A stretch of DNA of 64,000 nt from Paenarthrobacter histidinolovorans (GTDB lineage Bacteria; Actinomycetota; Actinomycetes; Actinomycetales; Micrococcaceae). How positions within the stretch are numbered: the stretch's first letter is position 1; each line of letters opens with the position of its first letter. A model generated the notes under the pieces. The model saw only the letters and a program-made list of their open reading frames with translations. It was not told where the DNA came from and made no database searches. The stretch spans positions 62,001 to 126,000 of the forward strand of contig NZ_BMPM01000006.1 of NCBI RefSeq assembly GCF_014647595.1. The letters run 5' to 3'. Positions 42,291 through 50,085 of the stretch are shown here, one piece after another. Position numbers and translations under genes: made by a program.

Positions 42291-42668
42291 TCAGCCGTTG
42301 GGACGCTGAGGCAAGTACTGCAGCGCCCACTTGTTGCCGTCCGGGTCCGCGAAGTACACGAAGTGGCCCCAATCCTGGATGTCGACGTCACTGACGTCCA
42401 CGCCGTTGGCCTTGAGCTGCTCGTGCGCTCTGTTGATGTCGCTGACCACCACCTGCAGGTTCGGGGCAGTGCCTGGAGGGGCATCGCTGAGCCCTTCACC
42501 AATGGCGATGGAGCAGGCGGAACCAGGCGGAGTCAGTTGCACGAAGCGGATGCCGTCCATGGGACGCTCGTCAAAGTCGGCGTTGAAACCGACCTTGTTG
42601 ACGTAGAAATCCTTCGCGCGGTCAACGTCGGACACAGGGACAAATACCAGTTCAAGTTTCCAGTCCAT
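42291..42668 (-). CDS. VOC-superfamily (glyoxalase/bleomycin-resistance fold) protein
   Basis: 125 residues from ATG 42668. Two beta-alpha-beta-beta-beta units: LELVFVPVSDVDRAKDFYVNKVG opens the first and LQVVVSDINRAHEQL the second, ending in YFADPDGNKWALQYLPQ. It may be a metal-dependent lyase or dioxygenase, or a drug-binding protein. The upstream 196 bp hold only an inverted repeat. Confidence 0.85.
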   Translation of the reverse strand: MDWKLELVFVPVSDVDRAKDFYVNKVGFNADFDERPMDGIRFVQLTPPGSACSIAIGEGLSDAPPGTAPNLQVVVSDINRAHEQLKANGVDVSDVDIQDWGHFVYFADPDGNKWALQYLPQRPNG

Positions 42669-42730
42669 TCGCCACAGGCTAACGGGGCGGACCGGAAACC
42701 GGTAGGGGCAATCGTTCCGCGCGGTCCTGA

Positions 42731-42846
42731 ACGTTCCTTCCCGGTTGCTTCCGGCTTTCACCCGTCCAGCCGGCGCGGTTCCGCCGAGTAGCCGGTATTC
42801 CGGCCCAATGGCAGAGGTCCACGCACAACAAAGTGGGAAGGAACGT
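42731..42846. repeat. 12-bp inverted repeat between upp and the VOC gene
   Basis: ACGTTCCTTCCC (42731-42742) and GGGAAGGAACGT (42835-42846) are perfect complements 92 bp apart. The right copy lies 18 bp past the upp stop. No hairpin with a T-run results. Confidence 0.45.
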
Positions 42847-42864
42847 CGTGAAGGGGGTTTCCCT

Positions 42865-43500
42865 TTAGCCTGCCACGCCGTAGAGGCGGTCGCCGGCGTC
42901 GCCCAGGCCGGGAACGATGTAGGACTTTTCGTTGAGTTTCTCGTCGATCGAGGCCAGCACAATGTTCACGTTGGCGTCCGAAAGCTCTTCTTCCAGCTTG
43001 GCCAGTCCTTCCGGAGCAGCCAGCAGGCAGATGCAGGTGACGTCGGAGGCGCCGCGCTTGAAGAGGAACTTGATGGCCTCGCGCAGGGTGCCGCCGGTGG
43101 CGAGCATGGGGTCAAGGACGAAGATCTGGCGGCCGGTGAGGTCCTCGGGGAGGCGCTCGGCGTAGGTGATGATGTCCAGGGTTTCTTCGTCGCGGGCCAT
43201 GCCCAGGAAGCCGACCTCGGCGGTGGGGACCAGCTTGGTCATGCCCTCCAGCATGCCCAGGCCCGCACGCAGGATGGGGACCACCAGCGGAGTGGGTTTG
43301 GTGAAAGCCGTACCGATGGTCTTGGTGACCGGGGTCTCGATCTCGACCGGCTGCGTCTTGACCTCGCGGGTGGCTTCATAAGCCAGGAGGGTGACGAGTT
43401 CTTCAGTGAGTTGCCGGAAGACCGGTGAAGGGGTGTTCTTGTCCCGCAGAACGGTGAGCTTGTGAGCGACCAGCGGGTGGTCCACGACGAGTGTGCGCAT
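42865..43500 (-). CDS. upp: uracil phosphoribosyltransferase
   Basis: 211 residues, standard length. PILRAGLGM and the PRPP loop [12 protein letters not shown] (129-139) plus the C-terminal uracil-binding [15 protein letters not shown] are intact. It converts uracil and PRPP to UMP in pyrimidine salvage. It is divergent from tadA with only 22 bp between start codons, so at least one promoter must be leaderless or overlapping. Confidence 0.97.
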   Translation of the reverse strand: MRTLVVDHPLVAHKLTVLRDKNTPSPVFRQLTEELVTLLAYEATREVKTQPVEIETPVTKTIGTAFTKPTPLVVPILRAGLGMLEGMTKLVPTAEVGFLGMARDEETLDIITYAERLPEDLTGRQIFVLDPMLATGGTLREAIKFLFKRGASDVTCICLLAAPEGLAKLEEELSDANVNIVLASIDEKLNEKSYIVPGLGDAGDRLYGVAG

Positions 43501-43522
43501 CCCCCAAAACTATCATTGAGAC

Positions 43523-44056
43523 ATGAGCGCCACCGAGCCGTATCACGCAGATCACCTGGCCTGGATGGGCCTTGCCCTGGAGGAAGCACGGCTGGCGTTG
43601 AAAACGGACGACGTGCCGATCGGCGCAGTGGTGTTGGGGCCCGACGGCGGCGTGCTGGGTTCCGGACGCAACGAACGGGAAGCGCATGGGGATCCAACCG
43701 CCCATGCGGAGGTGGTGGCGATCCGCCAGGCGGCCGCCTCACTGCGGCAACGTGCCCTGGATTCAGGCTCGGACGACGACGGTTGGCGGCTCGAGGACTG
43801 CACGTTGGTGGTCACTCTGGAGCCGTGCGCCATGTGTGCCGGGGCGATTGTCCTGGCCCGTATTCCCCGCGTCGTTTTTGGCGCGTGGGACGAGAAAGCG
43901 GGAGCGGTGGGATCTGTATTCGATATCCTCCGCGAGCGCCGTCTCAATCACTGGGTGGAGGTTTACGCAGGGGTCAGGGAGGACGAGTGCTCAGCGCTCC
44001 TGAAGGACTTCTTCGCCTCGCACCGCGCCCCGGCAGTGGAGCACCGCCCAGCCTGA
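43523..44056 (+). CDS. tadA: tRNA-specific adenosine deaminase
   Basis: 177 residues. Zinc and catalytic motifs HAE (61-63) and PCAMCAG (C102, C105) are in the TadA order, with DDVPIGAVV and FGAWDEKAGAVGS. It deaminates A34 of tRNA-Arg(ACG) to inosine; that tRNA is encoded at 12483. TATCAT 9 bases before the ATG suggests leaderless transcription. Confidence 0.92.
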   Translation: MSATEPYHADHLAWMGLALEEARLALKTDDVPIGAVVLGPDGGVLGSGRNEREAHGDPTAHAEVVAIRQAAASLRQRALDSGSDDDGWRLEDCTLVVTLEPCAMCAGAIVLARIPRVVFGAWDEKAGAVGSVFDILRERRLNHWVEVYAGVREDECSALLKDFFASHRAPAVEHRPA

Positions 44057-44080
44057 TCCCTTCCTTCATGGGAGCAAGCC

Positions 44081-44461
44081 ATGACAGTTTCTTTCAATCA
44101 CACCATCGTCCATGCCAGGAACAACCAGGCTTCAGCGGAGTTTATGGCCCGTATTTTTGGGCTTCCCGCGCCGCAGGCCATGTGGTCGTTCGTCACCGTT
44201 TCCCTCGATAACGGCGTCACGCTGGACTTCATGGAGGCCCCGGGCGAAATCGCCCCGCAGCACTACGCCTTCCTGGTCAGCGAAGAGGAATTCGACCAGA
44301 TCTTCCTTAGGATCACCGCCGGGCAGGTGCCCTATTGGGCCGATCCTGCCCGCTCCCGGGCACAGCAGATCAACCATAACGACGGTGGCCGTGGCATTTA
44401 CTTCGCCGATCCCGACGGACATTTCCTGGAGGCCATCACCAGACCATACGGTTCGGGCTGA
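44081..44461 (+). CDS. VOC-superfamily protein
   Basis: 126 residues from ATG 44081, with GGAG 7-8 bases upstream. NHTIVHARNNQASAEFMARI opens the first half, and GRGIYFADPDGHFLEAITRPY closes the second. It resembles the glyoxalase family with possible metal ligands at His (second residue of NHT), His in QHYAF and Glu in LEAIT. It follows tadA by 24 bp. Function not assignable. Confidence 0.85.
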   Translation: MTVSFNHTIVHARNNQASAEFMARIFGLPAPQAMWSFVTVSLDNGVTLDFMEAPGEIAPQHYAFLVSEEEFDQIFLRITAGQVPYWADPARSRAQQINHNDGGRGIYFADPDGHFLEAITRPYGSG

Positions 44462-44479
44462 CGGGGTTCGTCCCTGGCG

Positions 44480-45694
44480 TCAGCGTCCGGCCGCCTCGTC
44501 CAATGCGTCAATCCGGATTTGGCGTGATGCCGGTGAATCCAGGCTGAACGACCGGAAGTCACCGAGCTCGTCCCGGATCCACGCCTCAATCTCGGCGATC
44601 CGTGTGGTGACCGCTGACGTGGGCTTGGCAAATGTCCAGGCAACGATCCGCTCCTTGCCGGGGTCGTACTGCCATAGCCCGATGATCCTTCCCCGGTCCA
44701 GGATCGGATGGTCCGGCAGGTCGGCCTGAAGTGCCAGCGTGGTGTCCAGGACCTTCTTCCCCTTGTCCTCATCAGCAAACATATCCGCCGAATTGCGCCT
44801 GTGGAGGACCAGTGAATCCGTGCCTGCCAACAGCTGGATCTGCTCGTCACCGGGCTCTTGGAAGTCCGCCAAACGTTCGACGTCGGCGGGCAGCATCCAG
44901 AGCACGTCGCCACTGGCCGTGGGCACCTCCACGGCGCCCAGGGTGGCGAGCGCTGCCTGGCTTTGGGCCACGGTGAATGCGGTGAACCACTGGGTCTGCT
45001 TGAGCGTTGCTCCCCCAGTCCAGCGCAAGTAGCGTTCCAGCAGCAGCCGGCGGGCGCCGTCGTCGTCGAGGCCGCTGGGCGCAAGGTCCCAAGCGGTGTA
45101 GGCGTAACGCTGCTGGTCGAGGCGGCCGTTGACCGGGACGCGGCGAATGCGGCCGTCCGCCTGGAGCAGTCCCAAGGCCGTCGGAAGCGTAGTGGAAGCG
45201 CCCTTCTTCTTGCCTTCCTCACCCAAGCTGCGGACCGAATCGCCCAGCACGTCCCGGAGTTGTTTGGGGTCCATGGGGCCGCCGGCTTCCTTGAGTGCGT
45301 GCTCCACCTCGTCCTCAAGGAGGGTGATCTCGCCGCGTTCCACGCCGAGCCTCGCCAGGACTTTGAAGGGGGCAATCGCTGCGTCGCGGCCTATCTGGAG
45401 GGCCCATGCATAGTCGGCCTGGCCCAGGACATAGGTGCAGCCGCGGGCGGTGGGGAGTTCGTGGATTCTGAGGGCTTTGGCGTCGCTGTCCGCTTGTTCG
45501 CGGCTGATTCCTGCCCGGGCGAAGAGCGTGAGATAAGGGTTGGCGCCACCTACCGAGCGGGCCCACCCTGCGTGGTCCAGGACTTCCGCTGATGTCTTGC
45601 CGGTCAGTGAGCCGTCGAGGCCTTGCTTGTGCCACGCCCAGGCCCTGAGACGTTCGGGGGTCAGAATGGCGGATGCCGGTGCGGTGCTGGTCAT
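44480..45694 (-). CDS. winged-helix AlkZ/YcaQ-like DNA glycosylase family protein (HTH_42)
   Basis: 404 residues from ATG 45694 (an in-frame GTG lies 15 bases upstream). The N-terminal LTPERLRAWAWHKQGLDG, internal ALGLLQADGRIRRV winged helices and C-terminal ILDRGRIIGLWQYDPGKERIVAW match the HTH_42 family, whose member AlkZ excises bulky DNA adducts and azinomycin crosslinks. The catalytic QxQ pair of AlkZ is not evident, so activity is uncertain. It begins 19 bp after the glycosyltransferase stop and may be the last gene of that operon. Confidence 0.8.
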   Translation of the reverse strand: MTSTAPASAILTPERLRAWAWHKQGLDGSLTGKTSAEVLDHAGWARSVGGANPYLTLFARAGISREQADSDAKALRIHELPTARGCTYVLGQADYAWALQIGRDAAIAPFKVLARLGVERGEITLLEDEVEHALKEAGGPMDPKQLRDVLGDSVRSLGEEGKKKGASTTLPTALGLLQADGRIRRVPVNGRLDQQRYAYTAWDLAPSGLDDDGARRLLLERYLRWTGGATLKQTQWFTAFTVAQSQAALATLGAVEVPTASGDVLWMLPADVERLADFQEPGDEQIQLLAGTDSLVLHRRNSADMFADEDKGKKVLDTTLALQADLPDHPILDRGRIIGLWQYDPGKERIVAWTFAKPTSAVTTRIAEIEAWIRDELGDFRSFSLDSPASRQIRIDALDEAAGR

Positions 45695-45713
45695 GGCCCC
45701 ATTCTGCACCCGG

Positions 45714-46709
45714 TTATCCCGGCAGGCCGGTCATTGCTTTCAGAACAATGCCCGCTGTGGTCTCCCAGCCGGGGAGGTGTTCGCGGGCTTGGAGGGCGTT
45801 GCTGCGCCAGCGCTTTTGGAGTGCCGCGTCCGTGAGCCAGCTTCGGATAACTTCCGCGAGTGCTTCCGCGGGATCCCACACCGCGCCCGGGTCACTTTCG
45901 CCCAGGGCTTCTACCGCGCCGGTCCCCTGCCGGACGATCACCGGAACTCCGTGAGCCAACGACTCCCCTACCACCAGACCATAGGCCTCCGATGTGGAAA
46001 TCAGGACGCTGAGGTTTGCTGTGTGCCACTGCTCTTCCAGAGCATCGCCGGTCAGCTCGCCAGTGACGCTGATGCGGTTCTGGAGGCCGTGACGTTCGAC
46101 GGCGGCCCTCACCTCGGCCGCGTACGCCGGGTCTGCGTCCATGGTCCCTATCAGGGCAGCAGTCCACGGAAGGTCCCTGACCTGGCTGAGGGCTTCCAGC
46201 AAGAGAGTCTGATTCTTGTTCGGCAGGAGGGCCGCGACGGCGAGGATGTGCGGGGGCACTGATCCTTCGGCGATCTGCGCACGATCCACGCCGGGGCGGG
46301 CCACGTGGATGGTCAGCGATCCGTGTTTGGCCTTCAATTCAGCTGCGGAGTGGGCGCTCGGGCAGATGACCGCGGTGGCGGACGCCAACGCACTCGCCTC
46401 AAGATCCTGATGATCCGCCAATGCCATGTGCGAGATGATCCAGACCTTGGTTCCGGCCTGCACCGCGGCGGCGATTTCTTCCGGCGCCCCGCTCGCCACC
46501 AGGCCGTCGGCAATCACGGTAGTGCCGCCGTCGAGCGCTTGCGCCAAACGTTGGCGGTCCGCCGGGCTGCCAACCGGCCAATCGCCGTCGACGGTCAGTG
46601 TCTCAACCGTGGCGCCGAGGGCCGTCAGGTGTTCGGCGAGTTTGGCGTTGTATTTGTTGCCGCCGGAGCCGTGCCTGACGTTCCCCGGGACCAGGAAGCG
46701 GATGTGCAC
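45714..46709 (-). CDS. family 4 glycosyltransferase
   Basis: 331 residues from GTG 46709, which directly abuts the stop of the upstream gene. GT-B fold: N-terminal FLVPGNVRHGSGGNKYNAKL, inter-domain HMALADHQ, then VAALLPNKNQTLLLEAL, ISVTGELTGDALEEQW and the donor-site motif STSEAYGLVVGESLAHGVPVIV containing the family E-x7-E pattern. It would add a sugar from a nucleotide donor to a small acceptor. The neighbours suggest the acceptor is a pterin- or deazapurine-like compound. Same-strand neighbours abut on both sides. Confidence 0.87.
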   Translation of the reverse strand: MHIRFLVPGNVRHGSGGNKYNAKLAEHLTALGATVETLTVDGDWPVGSPADRQRLAQALDGGTTVIADGLVASGAPEEIAAAVQAGTKVWIISHMALADHQDLEASALASATAVICPSAHSAAELKAKHGSLTIHVARPGVDRAQIAEGSVPPHILAVAALLPNKNQTLLLEALSQVRDLPWTAALIGTMDADPAYAAEVRAAVERHGLQNRISVTGELTGDALEEQWHTANLSVLISTSEAYGLVVGESLAHGVPVIVRQGTGAVEALGESDPGAVWDPAEALAEVIRSWLTDAALQKRWRSNALQAREHLPGWETTAGIVLKAMTGLPG

Positions 46710-47108
46710 TTACTTGGCCGGAAGCTCCAGCGAATAGCCCGCCCAGGCGTCGGGGTTTTCGCGAAGGACGACGTCGATGCCGGCGAGGGCGGGGCCGTCT
46801 TCGGTGTCCTGGATCCGGGTGGCCATGGCGTCTGCGATGTGCTTTGCGAGTGCCTCTGTGGTGGAGAGTTTGCCCTTGAAAGCGGGGTGTTCGTCGAGGT
46901 TCTTGTAGTTCAGGTCCTCGAGGATTTCCTCGAGGATGCCGCCGGCGGCTCCGATGTCGAGGACGATTGCGTCGTCGTTGAGATTCTGGCGACGGAAGCT
47001 GACTTCGGCAACGAACGTTGCACCGTGGAGGCCCTGCGCGGGGCCGAAGGCTTCACGGGGAAGGCTGTGGGCGATCATGAAATGGCGTCGGACGGTCAGG
47101 CTGAACAT
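46710..47108 (-). CDS. 6-pyruvoyl-tetrahydropterin synthase-like (T-fold) protein with altered active site
   Basis: 132 residues. The T-fold pattern is recognisable: FMIAHSLP with His14, LHGATFVAEVSF with His28, YKNLDEHPAF, STTEALAKHIAD and a C-terminal ENPDAWAGYSLE. Canonical enzymes read C-x3-HGH. Here the second His is Ala30 and the Cys position is Ala24, so one zinc ligand and the catalytic Cys are missing. I recall actinobacterial homologues with the same GPAQ-LHGATF sequence, so this is probably a conserved variant, not a mutation. It is sandwiched between the MDR dehydrogenase (3 bp) and the glycosyltransferase (0 bp). The reaction is unknown. Confidence 0.8.
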   Translation of the reverse strand: MFSLTVRRHFMIAHSLPREAFGPAQGLHGATFVAEVSFRRQNLNDDAIVLDIGAAGGILEEILEDLNYKNLDEHPAFKGKLSTTEALAKHIADAMATRIQDTEDGPALAGIDVVLRENPDAWAGYSLELPAK

Positions 47109-47111
47109 GTC

Positions 47112-48113
47112 TTAATCCTCCGGGTTTGGGTACGCGACCACATGGCAGAAACCGCCGGGCCGTTCGAATAGGTTGACGAGTGTAGTGGGCAGGTTTTGGA
47201 ACTGGCATTCGCTGGTCAGAAACGTGTCGAACAGCGGATCTTTGAGCTGGTTTACTGCTTCCTGCAGCCGCTGGGCGTTGGTACGCCGGTGCCTCCTGGG
47301 CAGCGCAACGGCGCCCACCTGGCTGGAGCGGATGTTCAGCCGGCGGGCGTGGAAGTCCTCGCCAAGGGGCAGGGTGACTTCCTTGTCCGCGAACCAGGAA
47401 AGCTCGATGACGTCCGAATCATCACCGGCCAGTTGCAGGCTCAGCTTCAGGCCGTCGTTGGAGGCGGAGCAGTGGAAGACGATGTCGTTGTCGTTTGCCG
47501 CGTCGTCGGGTTCGGCGAATTCGATGCCTAGCTTTTCGGCGAGTTGCCGCTTCTCCGGGTCGGCATCCACCAATTGGAGCCGCCCGAGCGGGTACTTCCG
47601 CAGGAGCGTCGCCAGGACGCCGCCCACCAGTCCACCACCGACGACGGCGACCCGGTCTCCCAGCCTCGGTCCGGCTTCCCAGAGGGCATTGATGGCTACC
47701 TCGACGATGCCCGTAAGTACGGCGCGGCGGGCCGGGACGTCCTCCGGGATTGCGGTGAGCTGGCTCGTGGGGAGCACGTAAAAGTCCTGGTGCGGGTGGA
47801 GGCTGAAGACCGTTTTCCCGCGCCATTCGTCCGGGCCATCTTCGACAGTGCCGACGCTCAGGTATCCGTACTTCACCGGGCCGGGGAAGCCCCCTTCCTG
47901 GTGCGGGGCCTGCATCAGATCGGCAACCCGCTCCGGGACACGGCCTTCATGGACCACACGTTCGGTTCCGCGGCTGACGCCGGAGTAGAGGGTCCTGACC
48001 AGTGCTTCATCTTCTTGCAGTGGCGGCAGGGATTCAGGGCGCAGTTCGCCATCGCCTGACTTGGTGACCCAGTAGGCGTGGGCTTCGTGCACGTGATCGC
48101 GAGGAATAGTCAT
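47112..48113 (-). CDS. MDR-superfamily zinc-type dehydrogenase
   Basis: 333 residues. N-terminal catalytic domain with LYSGVSRGTERVVHEG and GGFPGPVKYGYLSVG; Rossmann motif VAVVGGGLVGGVLATLL; C-terminal RPGGFCHVVAYP. It uses NAD(P) to oxidise an alcohol or reduce a carbonyl. It is the promoter-proximal gene of a compact minus-strand unit with the PTPS-like protein and GT4 gene. That set recurs, as I recall, in many actinobacteria near other pterin-type enzymes. Transcription begins near tRNA-Ser(CGA), on the opposite strand. Confidence 0.85.
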   Translation of the reverse strand: MTIPRDHVHEAHAYWVTKSGDGELRPESLPPLQEDEALVRTLYSGVSRGTERVVHEGRVPERVADLMQAPHQEGGFPGPVKYGYLSVGTVEDGPDEWRGKTVFSLHPHQDFYVLPTSQLTAIPEDVPARRAVLTGIVEVAINALWEAGPRLGDRVAVVGGGLVGGVLATLLRKYPLGRLQLVDADPEKRQLAEKLGIEFAEPDDAANDNDIVFHCSASNDGLKLSLQLAGDDSDVIELSWFADKEVTLPLGEDFHARRLNIRSSQVGAVALPRRHRRTNAQRLQEAVNQLKDPLFDTFLTSECQFQNLPTTLVNLFERPGGFCHVVAYPNPED

Positions 48114-48252
48114 GATGCTTACGAATCTATCCGTGGGTCGCTTCGGATGGAAGTTGGCCCCGTTTCGTGGTGGGCTTTGGGCGGTTGTGCCCGCGGCTCC
48201 GAGCGGGCACGTTTTGGGGAACCGGGCCCAACTCCGGTACCCTATTTCAGTT

Positions 48253-48342
48253 GGTGACGTGTCCGAGCGGCCGAAGGTGCAACACTCGAAATGTTGTTTG
48301 GTGTAAAAGCCAACGTGGGTTCAAATCCCACCGTCACCGCCA
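48253..48342 (+). tRNA. tRNA-Ser(CGA)
   Basis: A class II tRNA: acceptor GGTGACG with CGTCACC, discriminator G, encoded CCA (48340-48342), D arm GAGCGGCCGAAGG, anticodon loop CTCGAAA (anticodon CGA), long variable arm and T loop GTTCAAAT. It reads UCG. Confidence 0.97.
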
Positions 48343-48347
48343 ATGAG

Positions 48348-48372
48348 AACCCCCGGGAAACCGGGGGTTTTC
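48348..48372 (+). terminator. tRNA-Ser(CGA) terminator
   Basis: AACCCCCGG / CCGGGGGTT stem with a GAAA loop, followed by TTC, 6 bases after the tRNA. Confidence 0.88.
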
Positions 48373-48475
48373 TGCATTCTCAGCGCCTTTGTGGTGTATT
48401 TTTTCGAGCAGTGGTCATCCACCAATAGGCCGTTTCGGAAAGGCCACCGCCGCCATCCAAATAGGGGGAATCCAC

Positions 48476-48967
48476 ATGCGTCGACGCATCGTGTTGGCCT
48501 CATTGGCCGTCATCTGCGCGGGAATGGCAACATCCTGCGCCGGCTCTGCTCCTCTTCAGTTGGATGCCGGCACAACCACGGTCGAGTACAGCTTCCGTGA
48601 CAGCTCCGTCCCGCCTCAGTACCACCGCAGCTACGTGATCAAAGCTTCGAAAAACGACGCCTCCATCACCGTTGACTCATATGGCGACGTGCTGGCCCAG
48701 GAAACAATTGTCATGCCGGCCGATACGTGGACCAAGGTCTTGGAGTCGGCAAAAACCTTGCCCGCCCGTGCCGGCAAGATCAGCGAACCCAAGCCCGGTT
48801 GCACGGGAGGCACGGGTTCGAAGATCACCATCCGGGATGGCGGTGCGGAGCGCTACTCCAAGTCGGCTGAAAACTGCGGTGGCCGATCCGACCAACCTCT
48901 GACCGAGACCGCGGGCCCCCTTGAAGCCCTGTTCGACATGGACGAACTGCTGAAAACCGGCAAATAA
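48476..48967 (+). CDS. secreted lipoprotein of unknown function
   Basis: 163 residues from ATG 48476 (GGGGGA 8 bases upstream). The signal peptide MRRRIVLASLAVICAG ends in lipobox ATSC (Cys21), so the mature protein is anchored outside the membrane. The mature part has paired cysteines (PGCTG and ENCGG) that could form a disulfide and a beta-rich pattern (VEYSFRDSSVPPQYHRSYVI). I do not recognise the family. It stands alone after tRNA-Ser(CGA). Confidence 0.85.
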   Translation: MRRRIVLASLAVICAGMATSCAGSAPLQLDAGTTTVEYSFRDSSVPPQYHRSYVIKASKNDASITVDSYGDVLAQETIVMPADTWTKVLESAKTLPARAGKISEPKPGCTGGTGSKITIRDGGAERYSKSAENCGGRSDQPLTETAGPLEALFDMDELLKTGK

Positions 48968-49102
48968 CGCGTCGAGGGGCAAGGTTTCGGCACTTTCGCG
49001 AAGGCAAAGAGCCGGGATCTAACCCTTCGCCGCAGCCAGGAGTAGATTTAGGCCGGATGCCGCATGGCACCCTCGGAACCATCACGGACCGTGGAGGCGG
49101 CA

Positions 49103-49675
49103 ATGGCCAGGTCGGCACAACAAACAGGCAAAAGCACCGACTACGAATTCGTCACCGTCTGGCGCGTGGCGGGGACGCGTGAGGAAGTGGTTGATGTCCT
49201 GGGAGATGCCGGGACACTGAAACAGTGGTGGCCATCGGTCTACCTGGACGTTACGAGAGTATCCCCGGGCGGCCCCGAGAGAGTGGGCGCTTCTTTCGAT
49301 CTCCACACCAAAGGCTGGCTCCCCTACACCTTGCGCTGGCGGCTCACTGTCACGGAACCGGTGACCCTGGATGGCTTCGCACTCACAGCCAAAGGCGACC
49401 TCAACGGTACGGGACGCTGGACTTTCACAACGGATGGCCCCGAAACAGTCATCACCTACGACTGGCGGGTCAACACCGCCAAACCTCTCCTGCGCAGACT
49501 GAGTTGGCTCCTCAAACCAGCGTTCTCGGCGAACCACCACTGGGCCATGGCCCAAGGTGAGGAAAGCCTTAAACTTGAGCTCCGCCGTCGTAGGTCCGGT
49601 TCGGCGGGCAGCGTACCGGCGCCGCCGGGTCCAACCTTCACTGCGCGGCGCAAACTTACGCAGGAAGGACGCTGA
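49103..49675 (+). CDS. SRPBCC-fold (polyketide cyclase/START-like) protein
   Basis: 190 residues from ATG 49103, chosen because GGAGG lies 6 bases upstream; an open frame upstream has no ribosome site. The helix-grip pattern is visible: FVTVWRVAGTREEVVDVLGDA, LKQWWPSVYLDV, then strands to VITYDWRVNTAKP and a final long helix HHWAMAQGEESLKLELRR. Such folds bind lipids, polyketides or hydrophobic ligands. A tail rich in Arg/Pro follows. It is 2 bp from the next gene, and that gene overlaps the antiporter, so it may be co-transcribed with them. Confidence 0.82.
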   Translation: MARSAQQTGKSTDYEFVTVWRVAGTREEVVDVLGDAGTLKQWWPSVYLDVTRVSPGGPERVGASFDLHTKGWLPYTLRWRLTVTEPVTLDGFALTAKGDLNGTGRWTFTTDGPETVITYDWRVNTAKPLLRRLSWLLKPAFSANHHWAMAQGEESLKLELRRRRSGSAGSVPAPPGPTFTARRKLTQEGR

Positions 49676-49677
49676 AC

Positions 49678-50085
49678 ATGCCGGAGGCCTCCAAGAACAG
49701 TGTCCTGTGGCTCCCGGAACCGGAGGAACAGGACTACCCGGCCGCAGCGGACTACTTGTCCTTTCTGGGTTCCGACCATGCCGTGAACCAACTGGTGAAG
49801 GCCCTGCGAAACGCCAGGATTGTCCATAGGAAAGCAAAAGACATCCTCCGCGCATCCCGGCTGGCCCTGCTTCCGGAGGACAACGCACACGTGGCGTCTG
49901 ACCTGCGCAAGATCAGGAGCGGCAAACGGCTTTCACCTGTGCTCGTGGTGCGCGGGGACCTGGCCCGTGGAATCCCGGCCCAGGTAGTCGATGGGTACCA
50001 CCGCGTCTGCGCCAGCTACTACACGGACGAGAACACCGATATCCCGCTCAAATTGGCGGACCTCCCGCCCGGGCAAAGCAGGTGA
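49678..50085 (+). CDS. small ParB/Srx-fold-like protein
   Basis: 135 residues (AGGAAGG upstream of ATG 49678). The N-terminal part is helical; residues ~85-120 read SPVLVVRGDLARGIPAQVVDGYHRVCAS, reminiscent of the ParB-N/sulfiredoxin motif V-x-D-G-x-H-R in which the Arg contacts phosphate. No HTH is present. The stop overlaps the antiporter start as GTGA, so translation is coupled. A nucleotide-binding regulator of the transporter is one idea; the sequence does not prove it. Confidence 0.75.
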   Translation: MPEASKNSVLWLPEPEEQDYPAAADYLSFLGSDHAVNQLVKALRNARIVHRKAKDILRASRLALLPEDNAHVASDLRKIRSGKRLSPVLVVRGDLARGIPAQVVDGYHRVCASYYTDENTDIPLKLADLPPGQSR

